A stretch of DNA of 64,000 nt from an uncultured Siphonobacter sp. (GCA_913775095.1 CAJYIW010000019.1:744001-808000), one strand, 5' to 3'. Numbered from the stretch's first letter, positions 46,086-55,448 are shown. Program-made: numbers and translations. The notes: generated by a model not told the origin, from the letters alone.

Positions 46086-47174
46086 ATGAATCGTTACGCA
46101 CTGCTTTGTTTAGGGTTAATGACCGCCTGCGTGTCGGGTTTTGCTCAGAATGCACCCAAACGTCCTAAAAATGTAATTTTACTGATTGGCGACGGTATGG
46201 GAGCCAACCATGTGTATGCTGCTCAGATCGCCAACAAAGGTGCTCTTCATATGAATCGTTTTCCTTACCTGGGCATGTCTACCACGCACCCGGTGAAGGA
46301 TTTCATTACGGATTCGGGAGCGGGCGGCTCAGCCCTGGCTACGGGTGTGAAAACAAAAAACGGAGCCATTGCCGTAGACTCATCGAACCGTCCACAGGTA
46401 ACCTTAGCCGAACTGGCCAAGAAGAAAAAACTATCCACGGGAATTGTTACGACCTGTGACATTACCGATGCCACTCCTGCCGATTTTTACGCCCACCAGT
46501 CGTCGCGTTCCAAGCACGAAGCCATCGCCGAGGACATGGTTACGTCCGATCTTGACGTGGTTATTGGTGGAGGCATGCGGTATTTTACCGAACGTAAAGA
46601 CCAGAAAAACTTACTGGCGGCTTTCAAAGACAAGGGCTATTCAGTAGCCGATACTTCTGGCGATTTTACGAAACTGGAAGGTAAAAAACTGGTAGCGTTC
46701 ACCGCTCGCGAAAATCCGAAAAAAGTTAGAGAAGGTCGCGGTGAAATGCTTCGTCAGGAAGTAGAAAAAGCTTTATCCGTTCTCTCGACGAACAAAAACG
46801 GTTTCTTTCTCATGGCCGAAGGCTCTCAGATTGACTGGGCCGGTCACGCCAACGATATGGATTATCTCCTCACGGAAACGCTTGATTTTGACAAAGCCGT
46901 AGGGGCCGCTCTGGACTTTGCCGAGAAAGACGGTGAAACGCTGGTCATTGTTACGGCCGACCACGAAACGGGCGGTTTATGCCTGACGGGTGGTGACTGG
47001 AGAAATGGCAAAGTAGAGGGTAAATTCATCTGGTCCAACCACACGGCCAATCCTGTTCCGGTCTTTGCTTACGGTCCCGGAGCGGAGTTATTCCGCGGCA
47101 TTTTCCCTAATGTAGAAGTAAACAAGAAAATCCAGCAGGCCTGGTGGGGAGAATCGGTGTTAAGCCGGAAGTAA
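46086..47174 (+). CDS. Alkaline phosphatase
   Basis: A 362-residue secreted enzyme with a signal peptide (cleavage near residue 20, GFAQ). The metal site begins at Asp36 (LLIGDGMGANH), the phosphorylated nucleophile is Ser77 in TDSGAGGSALATG, and DWAGHAND and ADHETGG supply the zinc and magnesium ligands. It hydrolyses phosphomonoesters in the periplasm to supply phosphate. It is shorter than E. coli PhoA and closest to the small PhoA-family enzymes of Bacteroidota. A terminator follows. Confidence 0.92.
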   Translation: MNRYALLCLGLMTACVSGFAQNAPKRPKNVILLIGDGMGANHVYAAQIANKGALHMNRFPYLGMSTTHPVKDFITDSGAGGSALATGVKTKNGAIAVDSSNRPQVTLAELAKKKKLSTGIVTTCDITDATPADFYAHQSSRSKHEAIAEDMVTSDLDVVIGGGMRYFTERKDQKNLLAAFKDKGYSVADTSGDFTKLEGKKLVAFTARENPKKVREGRGEMLRQEVEKALSVLSTNKNGFFLMAEGSQIDWAGHANDMDYLLTETLDFDKAVGAALDFAEKDGETLVIVTADHETGGLCLTGGDWRNGKVEGKFIWSNHTANPVPVFAYGPGAELFRGIFPNVEVNKKIQQAWWGESVLSRK

Positions 47175-47463
47175 CTGCTGGTGTTTGTTTGTCAAAACCT
47201 TCCGTTTGGTTAGACCTACATGTAGGGCTGCCAGCTTTTTCGCTGGCAGCGGCAAGATAAAAGCCGAAGTGATTTTGTTCACTCCGGCTTTTATCTTTAA
47301 GTATAATGACAGAGGATAGAATCTTTCTGAGTGCTACTGTCCCCGTGGCAGCATTACAACAGTTAAACTCCAAACCTTAAAACTCTAAACTCAGCGGATT
47401 GCTGCCTGCGAAAAAGCTGGCAGCGGCACAACATGACAAACTCCAAACGCTGAACTCCAAACT
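47175..47463. repeat. Intergenic region with GCTGCCAGC hairpins
   Basis: 289 bases. Two copies of a 24-base hairpin with arms GCTGCCAGC and GCTGGCAGC around a six-base A or T run (47227-47250 and 47401-47424, the second imperfect) flank the phosphatase terminator and an AAACTCCAAACC-type low-complexity stretch. Confidence 0.75.
47254..47297 (+). terminator. Terminator of the alkaline phosphatase gene
   Basis: AAGATAAAAGCCGAAGTG (47254-47271) pairs with CACTCCGGCTTTTATCTT (47280-47297) with one mismatch, then TAAG. Confidence 0.8.
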
Positions 47464-47877
47464 CTACACCACAAACTCAAACGTAACGGCCTTCACCAGA
47501 TCCGGATGCAAACTTTGAGCGACGGGGCAGGTTAATGCCGCGTTTTCCAGTTTTTTACGACGGGTTTCGGTTAAGGGCTGACCGGTTTTTACCACCAGTT
47601 TCACCTCTATCCTGCTAATCCGGCGGGGATTTTCAGTCATACTTTTCGTAACCTCAACGTTCGTTCCAACGATGTCGATGCTGTCCCGCTGAGCTACGAT
47701 TCCCATGATGGTTAACATGCAGGATCCCAGAGCAGTAGCAACCAAATCGGTTGGAGAGAAGGCCTCTCCCTTGCCATGATTATCTACCGGAGCATCCGTA
47801 AAGATTTCTGAACCTGATTTGACGTGCGTAGCCTGCGTGCGAAGTTGTCCTAAATACGTGATGGTAGCCGTTGCCAT
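47464..47877 (-). CDS. OsmC family peroxiredoxin-like protein
   Basis: A 137-residue protein. The redox Cys is in ALGSCMLTIMGIV near residue 53, with the second in AALTCPVAQSLHPD near residue 119, the two cysteines of the OsmC/Ohr fold. The order of conserved blocks (SPTDLVATALGSCM and CPVAQSL) matches the YhfA/OsmC type. It reduces organic hydroperoxides or acts as a disulfide-stress factor. It is divergent from lipA and convergent with the phosphatase gene. Confidence 0.85.
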   Translation of the reverse strand: MATATITYLGQLRTQATHVKSGSEIFTDAPVDNHGKGEAFSPTDLVATALGSCMLTIMGIVAQRDSIDIVGTNVEVTKSMTENPRRISRIEVKLVVKTGQPLTETRRKKLENAALTCPVAQSLHPDLVKAVTFEFVV

Positions 47878-48083
47878 TTTTTTGTTATCAGTAATATTGG
47901 TTAGCTGAATCCACGGGGCTGAAGCGTAAAGGGTCCGGCCCGGGTTAATTAAAAATACGGTTAAAGGTAAGTTATTCTTTCAAATTCATCTTTTCAGGGC
48001 TCCCTATCTGTCTCACAATTAATACGAAAGCTTGCATTCTTTTATCAAACGCAACTTTTTATCGTCTTTACAGGTTAGCTGAT

Positions 48084-48091
48084 TACCTTTG
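48084..48091 (+). promoter_or_regulatory. Candidate lipA -7 box
   Basis: TACCTTTG, an exact match to TAnnTTTG, 52 bases before the chosen lipA ATG. The -33 element is poorly defined. Confidence 0.35.
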
Positions 48092-48142
48092 TACATCTTT
48101 TGGTAAACCCCTTTGTTTATCAAACCAGCAATTGATATTGGG

Positions 48143-49051
48143 ATGATTGAGCTACCCGTAATAACGAAATCAGGTACTGGCACCAGAGGCGAAAACAAGC
48201 CCGGTTCCTCTACCCGCAAACCCGACTGGCTGCGAGTGAAACTCCCAACGGGTCCGGAATACCGCAACGTGCGTCAAGTGGTTGACGAATATAAACTCCA
48301 CACCATTTGTCAGTCTGGTAACTGCCCGAACATGGGTGAGTGCTGGGGAGCGGGAACGGCTACCTTCATGATTCTGGGTAACGTCTGCACGCGTTCCTGC
48401 ACCTTTTGTGCCGTTGCGACGGGTCGCCCCAACGAATATGATGCCGACGAACCCCGTCGGGTCGCCGAAGCCATTAAAATTATGGGCGTGAAACACGCCG
48501 TTCTGACTTCCGTAAACCGGGACGAACTGAAAGACCGGGGAGCTGAAATTTGGTACCAGACGGTTCGCCTGACGAAAGAATTAAGTCCCAGCACGACCAT
48601 TGAAACGCTGATTCCTGATACCAAAGGAAACTGGCCCGCTCTGGAACGAATGATTGCGGCCGGTCAGGAAGTGGTTTCCCATAACATGGAAACCGTTGAA
48701 CGCCTCTATCGTCCGGTACGTCCTCAGGCGAAGTACTCGCGGAGTCTGGAACAGATCAAGCGGACGAAGGACTTTGGCAAACGTACCAAAACGGGTATTA
48801 TGCTGGGTCTGGGGGAAACACAGGACGAAGTATTCAAAGCCATGGATGATCTGGTGGAACACGGTCTTGATGTTCTGACCCTCGGCCAGTATCTTCAGCC
48901 CACCAAGATGCACCACGAAGTAATTGAGTGGATTCATCCCGATACGTTCGCCATGTATAAGGAAGAAGGCGAAAGACGCGGTATTAAATATGTGGAGTCC
49001 GGCCCGCTGGTGCGTTCCAGCTATCACGCCGAACGTCACGTCAATGTATAG
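48143..49051 (+). CDS. lipA: Lipoyl synthase
   Basis: About 302 residues from ATG 48143; the frame could also begin at TTG 48113. Auxiliary cluster Cys56/61/67 ([12 protein letters not shown]) and radical-SAM cluster Cys82/86/89 (CTRSCTFC) are complete. The enzyme inserts two sulfurs into octanoyl groups on the E2 lipoyl domains of pyruvate and 2-oxoglutarate dehydrogenase and the glycine cleavage H protein. LipB is not in the window. It is followed by a strong terminator. Confidence 0.95.
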   Translation: MIELPVITKSGTGTRGENKPGSSTRKPDWLRVKLPTGPEYRNVRQVVDEYKLHTICQSGNCPNMGECWGAGTATFMILGNVCTRSCTFCAVATGRPNEYDADEPRRVAEAIKIMGVKHAVLTSVNRDELKDRGAEIWYQTVRLTKELSPSTTIETLIPDTKGNWPALERMIAAGQEVVSHNMETVERLYRPVRPQAKYSRSLEQIKRTKDFGKRTKTGIMLGLGETQDEVFKAMDDLVEHGLDVLTLGQYLQPTKMHHEVIEWIHPDTFAMYKEEGERRGIKYVESGPLVRSSYHAERHVNV

Positions 49052-49071
49052 ATTCTTCTCTTTTGAGATTG

Positions 49072-49107
49072 AAAGGACTCGTTATCTAAGGTAACGAGTC
49101 CTTTTTT
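49072..49107 (+). terminator. Terminator of lipA
   Basis: AAAGGACTCGTTA (49072-49084) and TAACGAGTCCTTT pair perfectly, followed by a run of T. Confidence 0.9.
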
Positions 49108-49127
49108 CTGTAGCGACGTTCATTCCT

Positions 49128-49265
49128 GGCGTCTGGGTAGAGGCGGTTTTTACTACGCCTTTCTAATTTCCATCTCCCGGCCAGACGTAATGAAGCCAGA
49201 CCCTGCTGTTTCGTAGGTATAACCTTAACTAGTCAAAGAAACCAACCGCCTTTGACCCAGACGCC
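49128..49265. repeat. Inverted-repeat element, GCGTCTGG family, copy 1
   Basis: Arms GGCGTCTGGGTAGAGGCGGT at the left and a matching arm ending GACCCAGACGCC at 49265 enclose about 90 bases; one partial internal CCAGACG word pairs with the left arm. It fills most of the 277-base gap before the lycopene cyclase gene. Related elements lie at 52073 and 61324. Confidence 0.7.
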
Positions 49266-49328
49266 ACACCTCGCAAACAAAATCGGGTTTTCAGGGTTCT
49301 ATGTTCATTCACGAGATTCTATTGTTGC

Positions 49329-50516
49329 TTGAAGTACGACATCATCATAACGGGAGGAGGCATGGCGGGGCTTAGTCTGGCGTATTACCTCCATCGTAGT
49401 TCCTTACGCCATAAAAAAATCCTGATTATTGATCGTCAAAAGAAAACCCGGAACGACCGAACCTGGGCCTTCTGGCAGGAAGGCGAAGGTGCTTTTGAGT
49501 CCATTCTTTACCGGAAATGGGATTCCATCTGGTTTCACGGCTCCAATGGGTTTTCCAGAAAACTGAGCCTGGGCAAGCATCAATACAAGCTGCTTCGCGG
49601 CATTGATTTCTACACCTTCGTGCATCAGGAACTGGCCCGCAACCCGCAGATTACTTTTCTGTACAGTCCAATTCAGTCCATTCAGTCCAGCAATGATGAG
49701 GCTATTGTTCAAACCGAAGCGGGCGAATTTCGGGCCAGCTGGTGTTTTGACAGTACCCATGTGCTGCAGGCCATGAAGCCTTTACCCGATCAGGGTTTTA
49801 TCTATCAGAACTTACTGCAACATTTCAAAGGCTGGGTAATCCGCACCGATCAGCCAGCTTTTGACCCTCAGGTTCCGGTGATGATGGATTTTCGCATCGA
49901 ACAACACGACGAATGCCGATTTGTGTACGTGATGCCCTTTTCTGAAACGGAAGCTCTGATTGAATTTACGCTTTTCACGCCTGCCCTGCTTTCACAAGAG
50001 GCTTATAACAAAGGTTTGAGAAGTTACATTCAGCAATTCACGTCGATTCAGAACTACGAAATTCTGGAAGAAGAATTCGGCATCATTCCCATGAGTGACG
50101 AACCCGCGTCGGAGAACCCCGCTCCCCGAATCATCCGCATCGGTACGGGCGGCGGGTACACCCGGGCCAGTACGGGCTATACCTTTACCCGCACCCAAAA
50201 ACGATTGCAGCAGCTGGTGCAGAATCTGGAAACGTCTTTTGAGGAGTCTCCCGTAACGGATAAAGTCATTCCTGCTCTGAATTACTTTTATGATCAGGTA
50301 TTTCTTAATGTCTTTTTGAAAAAGCGGGTTTCTACGGCTGCTATCTTTACGGGGCTATTCCGAAAAAATCCGGCGGAACGAATTTTCCGGTTTCTGGACG
50401 AGGAAACGAACCTGACCGAAGACGTGAAAGTCATTGTCTCCGTACCGATTCTTCCCTTTACCAGGGCTGCCGTTGATGTTTTTAAACGAAATATTCAGGA
50501 AATCCGACAACGTTAG
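49329..50516 (+). CDS. crtY: Lycopene cyclase (CrtY family)
   Basis: A 395-residue flavoprotein with an N-terminal dinucleotide-binding motif (DIIITGGGMAGLSLAYYL) and the MMDFRIEQ and GIIPM segments of the CrtY/LCY family. It cyclises the ends of lycopene to beta-carotene. The start is TTG 49329, since no ATG precedes the conserved N-terminal strand. No other carotenoid gene is in the window, so it stands apart from the main pathway cluster. Carotenoid pigments are common in this group. Confidence 0.87.
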   Translation: MKYDIIITGGGMAGLSLAYYLHRSSLRHKKILIIDRQKKTRNDRTWAFWQEGEGAFESILYRKWDSIWFHGSNGFSRKLSLGKHQYKLLRGIDFYTFVHQELARNPQITFLYSPIQSIQSSNDEAIVQTEAGEFRASWCFDSTHVLQAMKPLPDQGFIYQNLLQHFKGWVIRTDQPAFDPQVPVMMDFRIEQHDECRFVYVMPFSETEALIEFTLFTPALLSQEAYNKGLRSYIQQFTSIQNYEILEEEFGIIPMSDEPASENPAPRIIRIGTGGGYTRASTGYTFTRTQKRLQQLVQNLETSFEESPVTDKVIPALNYFYDQVFLNVFLKKRVSTAAIFTGLFRKNPAERIFRFLDEETNLTEDVKVIVSVPILPFTRAAVDVFKRNIQEIRQR

Positions 50517-50525
50517 GCCATCTTA

Positions 50526-50557
50526 TTTGGTGGTTTTCCACGGAATGTACAATTTTG
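50526..50557 (+). promoter_or_regulatory. Candidate metK promoter
   Basis: TTTG (50526-50529) and CAATTTTG (50550-50557) are 20 bases apart and near the Bacteroidota consensus. A start near 50564 would give a 190-base leader to metK, described below. Confidence 0.4.
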
Positions 50558-50561
50558 CAAA

Positions 50562-50753
50562 AGTATCCAGAGGCTCCAGTTAGGGCACCAACCGAGTTTA
50601 GAACGCTACGGTGGTTTGACGATACGGACTTTTTCAGTAGAAATTCACTCTTTGGGGAAAAGTCAAAAACGTTCAATTCCTTCCTTTGGCCAAGGATTAC
50701 GAGATATTACTCATTCATCGATTCGTACTCCCAAATCAATTAATTAACAGAAC
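50562..50753 (+). promoter_or_regulatory. metK: Long structured metK leader, possible SAM-responsive element
   Basis: The leader is about 190 bases long. GTATC (50562-50566) could pair with GATAC (50620-50624), enclosing two internal stems: CACCAACCG (50587-50595) with CGGTGGTT (50610-50617), and TCC with GGG. The known SAM-I or SAM-II core sequences were not seen. A regulatory RNA is possible on position alone; a plain leader is equally possible. Confidence 0.3.
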
Positions 50754-52010
50754 ATGCCTTATTTGTTCACTTCTGAGTCTGTATCTGAAGGACACCCTGA
50801 TAAAGTTGCCGATCAAATTTCAGATGCCCTCATTGATCATTTTTTAGCCTTCGACCCTCAATCTAAAGTAGCCTGTGAAACGCTGGTAACTACCGGACAG
50901 GTTGTTTTGGCCGGTGAAGTAAAGTCAACGACTTACCTCGACGTTCAGAGCATTGCTCGTGAAGTGATCCGTAAAATTGGATATACCAAGTCGGAATACA
51001 TGTTTGAAGCCAATTCCTGCGGTGTTCTTTCAGCTATTCACGACCAGTCGGCGGACATTAACCAGGGCGTCGACCGTTCAAACCCCGAAGAACAGGGTGC
51101 CGGTGATCAGGGTATGATGTTCGGTTACGCCACCCGCGAAACGGATAACTACATGCCTTTGGCTCTGGACCTGGCTCATAAGATCCTGAAGGAAATGAGT
51201 GACATCCGTAACCACGAATTGTCGCTGATGCCTTACTTGCGTCCCGATGCCAAGTCTCAGGTAACGATTGAATACAGCGATGACAATACGCCTCAGCGAA
51301 TTGACACCATTGTTGTTTCAACCCAGCACGATGATTTCGGCGATGACGACACGATGCTTGCGAAAATCCGCGAAGACATCATCAACATCGTTATTCCCCG
51401 CGTGAAAGCGGCTCTGAAGCCTGAATTAAGCCAGTTGTTTGAAGGTGAAATTACCTATCACATCAACCCAACGGGTAAATTCGTCATCGGTGGTCCTCAC
51501 GGCGATACGGGTCTGACGGGTCGTAAGATCATCGTAGATACCTACGGGGGCAAAGGTGCCCACGGCGGCGGTGCGTTCTCGGGTAAAGATCCTTCGAAGG
51601 TAGACCGCTCGGCAGCTTACGCCACTCGTCACATTGCCAAAAACCTGGTAGCAGCGGGTCTGGCTGATGAAGTACTGGTTCAGGTGTCTTATGCGATCGG
51701 TGTAGCGGAGCCTTGTGGATTGTATATCAACACCTATGGTACTTCGAAAGTAGGGTTAACGGACGGAGAAATTGCCGTGAAAGTGGGCCAGATCTTCGAC
51801 ATGCGTCCTTACTTCATTGAGCAGCGTCTGAAATTGCGTAACCCCATTTATTCGGAAACGGCGGCGTATGGTCACATGGGCCGTGAGTCGAAAGTGGTTA
51901 CCAAGACCTTCAAATCTCCGGATGGCAAAGTAATCGAACAGGAAGTAGAATTATTTACCTGGGAAAAACTGGATTACGTAGATCAGGTAAAAGCTGAATT
52001 TGGTCTGTAA
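50754..52010 (+). CDS. metK: S-adenosylmethionine synthase
   Basis: A 418-residue enzyme that makes S-adenosylmethionine from methionine and [24 protein letters not shown] (split: [15 protein letters not shown]), [13 protein letters not shown] and [15 protein letters not shown] are the three MetK signatures. An intact start and end and typical length are seen. It supplies SAM for CheR, LipA and QueG-independent reactions among others. It has a long leader and a strong terminator. Confidence 0.97.
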   Translation: MPYLFTSESVSEGHPDKVADQISDALIDHFLAFDPQSKVACETLVTTGQVVLAGEVKSTTYLDVQSIAREVIRKIGYTKSEYMFEANSCGVLSAIHDQSADINQGVDRSNPEEQGAGDQGMMFGYATRETDNYMPLALDLAHKILKEMSDIRNHELSLMPYLRPDAKSQVTIEYSDDNTPQRIDTIVVSTQHDDFGDDDTMLAKIREDIINIVIPRVKAALKPELSQLFEGEITYHINPTGKFVIGGPHGDTGLTGRKIIVDTYGGKGAHGGGAFSGKDPSKVDRSAAYATRHIAKNLVAAGLADEVLVQVSYAIGVAEPCGLYINTYGTSKVGLTDGEIAVKVGQIFDMRPYFIEQRLKLRNPIYSETAAYGHMGRESKVVTKTFKSPDGKVIEQEVELFTWEKLDYVDQVKAEFGL

Positions 52011-52030
52011 TTTGATCAGTTATATGGTTT

Positions 52031-52066
52031 CAAAGGCCCGGATTGTGCAGACAATCCGGGCCTTTG
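52031..52066 (+). terminator. Terminator of metK
   Basis: CAAAGGCCCGGATTGT and ACAATCCGGGCCTTTG, perfect 16-base arms with a four-base loop. Confidence 0.95.
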
Positions 52067-52072
52067 TATGTA

Positions 52073-52168
52073 GTAGAGACGCCGATTTATCGCGTCTGGG
52101 GTAGAGGCGGTTTTGTTACTTTACAATGACTACCATTCCCCGGCTGAAACGCGATAAATCGACGTTTC
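52073..52168. repeat. Inverted-repeat element, GCGTCTGG family, copy 2
   Basis: Perfect 13-base arms CGATTTATCGCGT (52083-52095) and ACGCGATAAATCG (52149-52161) with GTAGAGAC before and GACGTTTC after. Shares CGCGTCTGGGGTAGAGGC with copies 1 and 3. Confidence 0.8.
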
Positions 52169-52241
52169 CAAGTTTATAGATTCCTTTTTCCACTTATCTT
52201 CGGTTTCCATTCTTTCTTCTCAGATTCCTAAATCTCATCCA

Positions 52242-53003
52242 TTGAAAACCTTAACCACTATCATTTTACTCCTGATTCCGGCTTTTATCTTTGCCCAAAC
52301 TACCAAAGTTGTGGTTCGGGCTCAGGCCAAAGATGCGAAGTTTATTGGCACGGGCATTGGCGGAGCTTACGTGATTATTCGCAATGACCTGACGGGTGAA
52401 ATTCTGGCTAAGGGCCTCACCACTGGCAATTCCGGAAACAACGATGTCCTGATGAAACAGCCGCATCAACGCCACACCCGGCTCAGCGACGATCAAACGG
52501 CTAAATTCGAAGCGAACCTGGCACTCGACACTCCGACTTTCGTTACCATCGAAGCTATTGCCCCCGTCAATCGGAAAAGTTCAGCGGTCAAAGCGTCTAC
52601 TCAACTTTGGCTTATTCCCGGAAAACCCATCGATGAAGACGGTATTATTTTGCAAATTCCCGGAATGATGGTGGATATTCTGGAGCCTCAGTCGCATCAG
52701 GTATTTACTCAAACCACGCTAAAAGATCACCAGCTCAAACTCCGGATTAATCTGGTGATGATGTGTGGCTGTGTGATTAATAAAAACGGGTTCTGGAAAT
52801 CCGATAACCTTGAAGTGAAAGCTCTGGTCAAAAAAGATGGAATGAAGTTTGGGGAAGTTTCCTTAAGCTTTACTTCACAGGATAATATTTTTGAAGGAAT
52901 GCTATCCGTTCACGAGAAAGGACTGTATGAAGTACAGATTTACGCCTATGATCGAGTGAATAAAAATACCGGAATCGACCGGATTAATTTTGTAATCCAA
53001 TAA
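52242..53003 (+). CDS. Exported protein of unknown function
   Basis: A 253-residue protein with a signal peptide (KTLTTIILLLIPAFIFAQ). The start is TTG 52242; no ATG lies upstream in frame. The mature part is beta-rich with repeated hydrophobic strands (YVIIRNDLTGEILAKGL) and a single MMCGC cysteine pair, suggesting an Ig-like periplasmic domain. I do not recognise the family. An inverted repeat separates it from the next gene. Confidence 0.65.
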   Translation: MKTLTTIILLLIPAFIFAQTTKVVVRAQAKDAKFIGTGIGGAYVIIRNDLTGEILAKGLTTGNSGNNDVLMKQPHQRHTRLSDDQTAKFEANLALDTPTFVTIEAIAPVNRKSSAVKASTQLWLIPGKPIDEDGIILQIPGMMVDILEPQSHQVFTQTTLKDHQLKLRINLVMMCGCVINKNGFWKSDNLEVKALVKKDGMKFGEVSLSFTSQDNIFEGMLSVHEKGLYEVQIYAYDRVNKNTGIDRINFVIQ

Positions 53004-53021
53004 GTTAGTTTTCCGTGGTCT

Positions 53022-53146
53022 GTTTTCAGTTTTCCATTTTTGCCACAAAGGCCGAAGACACCAGGGATCACAAAATCTTATACTGTGTTACTCTGTGCAA
53101 AACTCTGAGTAACTCTGTGGTTAGTCAAAAATGGAAAACTGAAAAC
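53022..53146. repeat. Inverted repeat with 21-base perfect arms
   Basis: GTTTTCAGTTTTCCATTTTT begins the left arm (53022-53042) and its complement ends the right arm (53126-53146); about 83 bases lie between. The loop has words like TTACTCTGTG and CACAAAGGCC, as found in widespread bacterial intergenic repeats of the CACAGAGTTAC type. It occupies the gap between two plus-strand genes. Confidence 0.85.
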
Positions 53147-53175
53147 TCATTACCTTCCAACCTACTCTATTATCT

Positions 53176-55350
53176 ATGAATGAACGTAATCGAATTGATG
53201 AATTAGAAGCTGAAATCCGGCGACTGGCGGAACAACTTTCCACTGCCCAGAAAAACCTGTTTCAGATTCAGCGGGAATTATCCTCATTACGCACGGGTGC
53301 CACTCCCGTAACAACCGTGGTGCCCCCTCCCATCACTCCTCCACTGACGCCGGCGGCAACCGTAACCCCGCCACCACCACCCCTTACCAAACCCGCATCC
53401 ACCTACACGAAAACACCGACGGAGGAATACATCGGAGGCAATCTGTTGAGCAAAGTAGGCATTGCGGCTCTGGTTATCGGAATTGCTATTTTCGTTAAAT
53501 ATGCGTTCGATAATGACCTCATCGGCCCCTGGGGACGACTGGCTCTGGGTTGGGGCATCGGGTCCGGACTGGTCGGGCTGGCCCTCTGGCTAAAACCTAA
53601 ATACTTGACTTACAGTGCTGTATTGCTGAGTGGCGGCGTAGCCACCGTGTACCTTACTACGTACGCGGCTTACTACTTTTACCAGTTTTTGCCTTCCCCC
53701 TTGTCCTTTGCCATACTGGTCCTGGTCACGCTGTTTACTGTCTGGCAGGCCACGCGTTATGAAGTGCAATGGATTGGTTTGTTTAGTCTGGTTGGAGCTT
53801 ATGCCGTGCCGTTTCTGGTCGGCGGCAACGGAGCCGCCTGGGGGCTTTTTGTGTACATGACCATCCTGAACGCCGGGGTGCTGAGTCTGGCCTATCAACG
53901 CGACTGGCAACTGATGAACAGTTCGGCCTTTTTTGTAACCTGGCTGATCTTCATTGCTTTCATTATCAATGGTTTTGATCGTCCGGGATACGTTTGGATC
54001 AGCCTGGTTTTCGGTACGATTTTCTTTTTGCTGATGTACGCCAGTCCACTGGTTTATCCCTTATTCCGAAAAGCCTACGCTCACAACCGTACCATTCTTC
54101 AGATTATTCTTAATGCTCTGTTTTTCTATATACCCACGTATTTCGTTCTGAAAGAGCAGCATTATTCGGCCTGGATACTTACGGGTTTTACACTGTCTAA
54201 TAGCCTATTACACGGCGGAATTGCCTGGTTTTTGCGTCAGCGAAGTCTGGTTTCCCTGTCAGAGGCCTCGCTTTCCATGGCCCTCGTATTCCTGATCCTG
54301 ATGGTACCCATTCAACTGGAAGGCGATTGGATTACGCTGGTCTGGGCGGGTGGAGCGGCCGCTCTGTACACGCTGGGCATTCAGCGATCTTCGAAAATTC
54401 TGACTCATTTCGGGACGGCTCTTATTAACCTGGCGGCCTGTGCTCTGCTCATTCACTGGTACGATCTACGTAAGCCTTCGCCGGATTACCTGCCTTACTG
54501 GAATCTTACCTTTGTAAGCAATGTCTTATTCCTGACTGCTCTGGGCTTTATGCTCTGGCAGTCCGTTCAGGCTCAGAAAGTTGGTTTTTCCAGAAAGCTA
54601 CTGGGACTGTTACTTTTTGTGATGGGTTACTTTGTCATTTCGATGGAATGGGATCGGTACTACGAAGCTCAGGGAAATCTGATGTTCCCGCCAAGCATTC
54701 AGAACCTCATTCTGAGCATCTATTCCACCCTGTACATCGGAGCCACGTTACTCATCATTGCCCCGCGAAGGCTGTACTTCTGGCAGGTCGCCAGTCTGGT
54801 ATTGAGTATTCTGATTTTCCTCTACATTTTTTTCCAGAATCCGGTTCAGGACGTCACCTTACTGACCATCCAAACCCCTACCGCCTGGATTCACACCCGT
54901 TACCTGCTTTACCTCGGCATTGGACTCGTCACCTATGGCCTGTACCGCGTGATTCCCGACGATGCGTCCAGCTGGACACAAACCCGGAATTTATTCCTCT
55001 ACGCCATTCACGGCATTATTCTGTGGGTGTTAAGTCAGGAACTGGTAACCCTTTTCATCCTGAATAGTCCAGCTGAAGCGGCCAGCCAGCGACTGATGGC
55101 TACGCAGGCGGGCTTTAGCGTCCTGTGGGGTGTTTACTCGCTGGTGCTTATTGCCCTGGGTTTCAGTAAAAAAATAAAGCGATACCGGCTGGCCGGGATC
55201 GCTTTATTCGGTATCGTATTAATCAAACTCCTGATTTTTGATCTGAGCCGCGTCGCTACGGGTGGAAAAATCATCATCTTTCTCAGCGTCGGCGTGCTGC
55301 TACTGGTTACTTCGTTTTTGTATCAGAAATTCAAGGACAAGTTGCTTTAG
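53176..55350 (+). CDS. DUF2339 membrane protein
   Basis: A 724-residue protein. A short coiled coil at 1-45 (NRIDELEAEIRRLAEQLSTA), a Pro/Thr-rich linker at 45-95, then about twenty membrane helices; this layout and the EEYIGGNLLSKVGIAALVIG start to the membrane part define DUF2339. The family is conserved in Bacteroidota but uncharacterised. The soluble N-terminus could bind a partner in the cytoplasm. It ends in a long inverted repeat shared with the convergent GH3 gene. Confidence 0.85.
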   Translation: MNERNRIDELEAEIRRLAEQLSTAQKNLFQIQRELSSLRTGATPVTTVVPPPITPPLTPAATVTPPPPPLTKPASTYTKTPTEEYIGGNLLSKVGIAALVIGIAIFVKYAFDNDLIGPWGRLALGWGIGSGLVGLALWLKPKYLTYSAVLLSGGVATVYLTTYAAYYFYQFLPSPLSFAILVLVTLFTVWQATRYEVQWIGLFSLVGAYAVPFLVGGNGAAWGLFVYMTILNAGVLSLAYQRDWQLMNSSAFFVTWLIFIAFIINGFDRPGYVWISLVFGTIFFLLMYASPLVYPLFRKAYAHNRTILQIILNALFFYIPTYFVLKEQHYSAWILTGFTLSNSLLHGGIAWFLRQRSLVSLSEASLSMALVFLILMVPIQLEGDWITLVWAGGAAALYTLGIQRSSKILTHFGTALINLAACALLIHWYDLRKPSPDYLPYWNLTFVSNVLFLTALGFMLWQSVQAQKVGFSRKLLGLLLFVMGYFVISMEWDRYYEAQGNLMFPPSIQNLILSIYSTLYIGATLLIIAPRRLYFWQVASLVLSILIFLYIFFQNPVQDVTLLTIQTPTAWIHTRYLLYLGIGLVTYGLYRVIPDDASSWTQTRNLFLYAIHGIILWVLSQELVTLFILNSPAEAASQRLMATQAGFSVLWGVYSLVLIALGFSKKIKRYRLAGIALFGIVLIKLLIFDLSRVATGGKIIIFLSVGVLLLVTSFLYQKFKDKLL

Positions 55351-55448
55351 AGTTTTCAGTTCGCGGTTGTCAGTTAGCAGTTTAGGCATTCCCTAATGCT
55401 TTACTCTGTGATTTAAAATGGAAAACTGACAACCGCAAACTGAAAACT
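55351..55448. repeat. Inverted repeat filling the gap between two convergent stops
   Basis: 25-base arms, 24 matching: AGTTTTCAGTTCGCGGTTGT begins the left arm at 55351 and the right arm ends at 55448, with the spacer rich in A/T. The DUF2339 stop ends at 55350 and the GH3 stop begins at 55447, so the element fills the gap exactly. It could end transcription from both sides. The arm tip AACTGAAAACT is shared with the array at 24153 and the repeat at 53022. Confidence 0.85.

Noticed and set aside
50555-50743. 62-codon frame in the metK leader as a possible leader peptide
   Set aside because: Starts at TTG with no recognisable initiation context and no methionine-rich run; more likely untranslated leader.
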